Shown one piece after another: positions 6,292 to 6,479 of a DNA stretch of 6,479 nt (positions are counted from its first letter, which is position 1; the number at the start of each line of letters is the position of its first letter). This DNA comes from Piscirickettsiaceae bacterium (GTDB taxonomy: Bacteria > Pseudomonadota > Gammaproteobacteria > Thiomicrospirales > Thiomicrospiraceae), in assembly GCA_027019045.1 (NCBI GenBank), contig JALUXI010000258.1, positions 1 to 6,479 on the forward strand, written 5' to 3'. The notes under the pieces were generated by a model that saw only the letters and a list, made by a program, of their open reading frames with translations, was not told where the DNA came from and ran no database searches. Both the position numbers and the translations under genes were made by a program.

Positions 6292-6479
6292 AGCAGCAGG
6301 GCTTTACCTTGATTGAAGTAATGGTCGCTTTGGCGGTGGTGGCGATTGCCTTATCGGCCTTGAGTCAAGCGGCGGGGCAGTTTGTGTGGAATCAGACCAG
6401 TTTAGAGCAACGGATTCTGGGCAACTGGGTAGCGGAAAATGAAATTGTTAAACTGCATACAGGGTTGCTGAAACAGCCT
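6288..6479 (+). CDS. gspI: GspI, minor T2SS pseudopilin precursor, N-terminal part (3' end outside window)
   Basis: The first 64 codons are present and the gene runs off the right edge. The ATG overlaps the gspH stop (ATGA, 6288-6291), so translation is probably coupled; AAGGG lies only two bases upstream. The leader is very short, MKQQG, with prepilin peptidase cleavage expected after Gly5, followed by FTLIEVMVALAVVAIALSAL, with Glu at mature position 5. The stretch WVAENEIVKLH (47-57) matches the WVA-N-x-hydrophobic pattern that marks GspI just after its N-terminal helix. In known systems GspI is the core of the tip complex with GspJ and GspK and starts pseudopilus assembly. GspJ, the other minor pseudopilin of similar form, is less likely because of this motif and because the gene follows gspH directly. 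Confidence 0.93.
   Translation, partial: MKQQGFTLIEVMVALAVVAIALSALSQAAGQFVWNQTSLEQRILGNWVAENEIVKLHTGLLKQP
6300..6317 (+). repeat. 18-base direct repeat, copy 2 (gspI leader junction)
   Basis: This is identical to 5199-5216 in gspG and in the same codon phase, with similar codons on both sides (AAG-CAR-CAR before, ATG-GTN soon after). The copies are 1101 bases apart, a multiple of three. Confidence 0.85.

Noticed and set aside
6083..6316. A 77-codon + strand frame across the gspH-gspI junction
   Set aside because: It is out of frame with both genes. The true gene here is gspI, from 6288 in a different frame, shown by its prepilin cleavage site.
1..6479. Mobile elements, CRISPR arrays, tRNA or rRNA genes, promoters
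   Set aside because: Nothing of these kinds was seen on either strand. Coding covers nearly all bases, and the only gaps are 46 bases or less, with no -35/-10 pair I could support.

Overview
The window is a seven-gene stretch of a type II secretion system (T2SS, general secretory pathway) operon, all on the + strand and almost gap-free: gspC (3' part), gspD, gspE, gspF, gspG, gspH and gspI (5' part). Gene order, the PDZ-type GspC, the secretin, the four-cysteine GspE and the adjacent pseudopilins indicate a Gram-negative bacterium, most likely a gammaproteobacterium with G+C near 50% (judged by eye). I cannot name the genus from the sequence alone.

Layout. Positions 1-416 hold the C-terminal third or so of GspC. 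The secretin GspD (418-2427) starts one base after the gspC stop, and its ribosome binding site lies inside gspC. The ATPase GspE (2438-3901) has a Shine-Dalgarno that overlaps the gspD stop codon. The inner-membrane platform protein GspF (3928-5148) follows after 26 bases. The major pseudopilin GspG (5154-5612) begins five bases later, at a cluster of three in-frame ATGs. GspH (best start about 5659, end 6291) follows a 46-base gap. GspI (6288 to beyond the right edge) overlaps gspH in an ATGA junction. No promoter is visible, so the window appears to lie inside a longer transcript that continues on both sides. The remaining genes (gspJ, K, L, M) would be expected to the right.

How they work together. 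GspD is the outer-membrane channel. GspC links it to the inner-membrane platform. GspF is the membrane core of that platform. GspE is the cytoplasmic ATPase that drives assembly of the pseudopilus. GspG is its main shaft subunit, and GspH and GspI are minor pseudopilins at its tip. Folded periplasmic substrates are pushed out through GspD.

I found no hidden novel system. The most interesting signals are regulatory ones inside an otherwise standard operon: a perfect 7-bp hairpin followed by five Ts in the last codons of gspD, just before the gspE start, and a bulged hairpin directly after the gspG stop. Both follow genes whose products are needed in excess over the next gene's product. They are candidates for tuning subunit ratios, which is an inference. 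The gspH start is also poorly defined.
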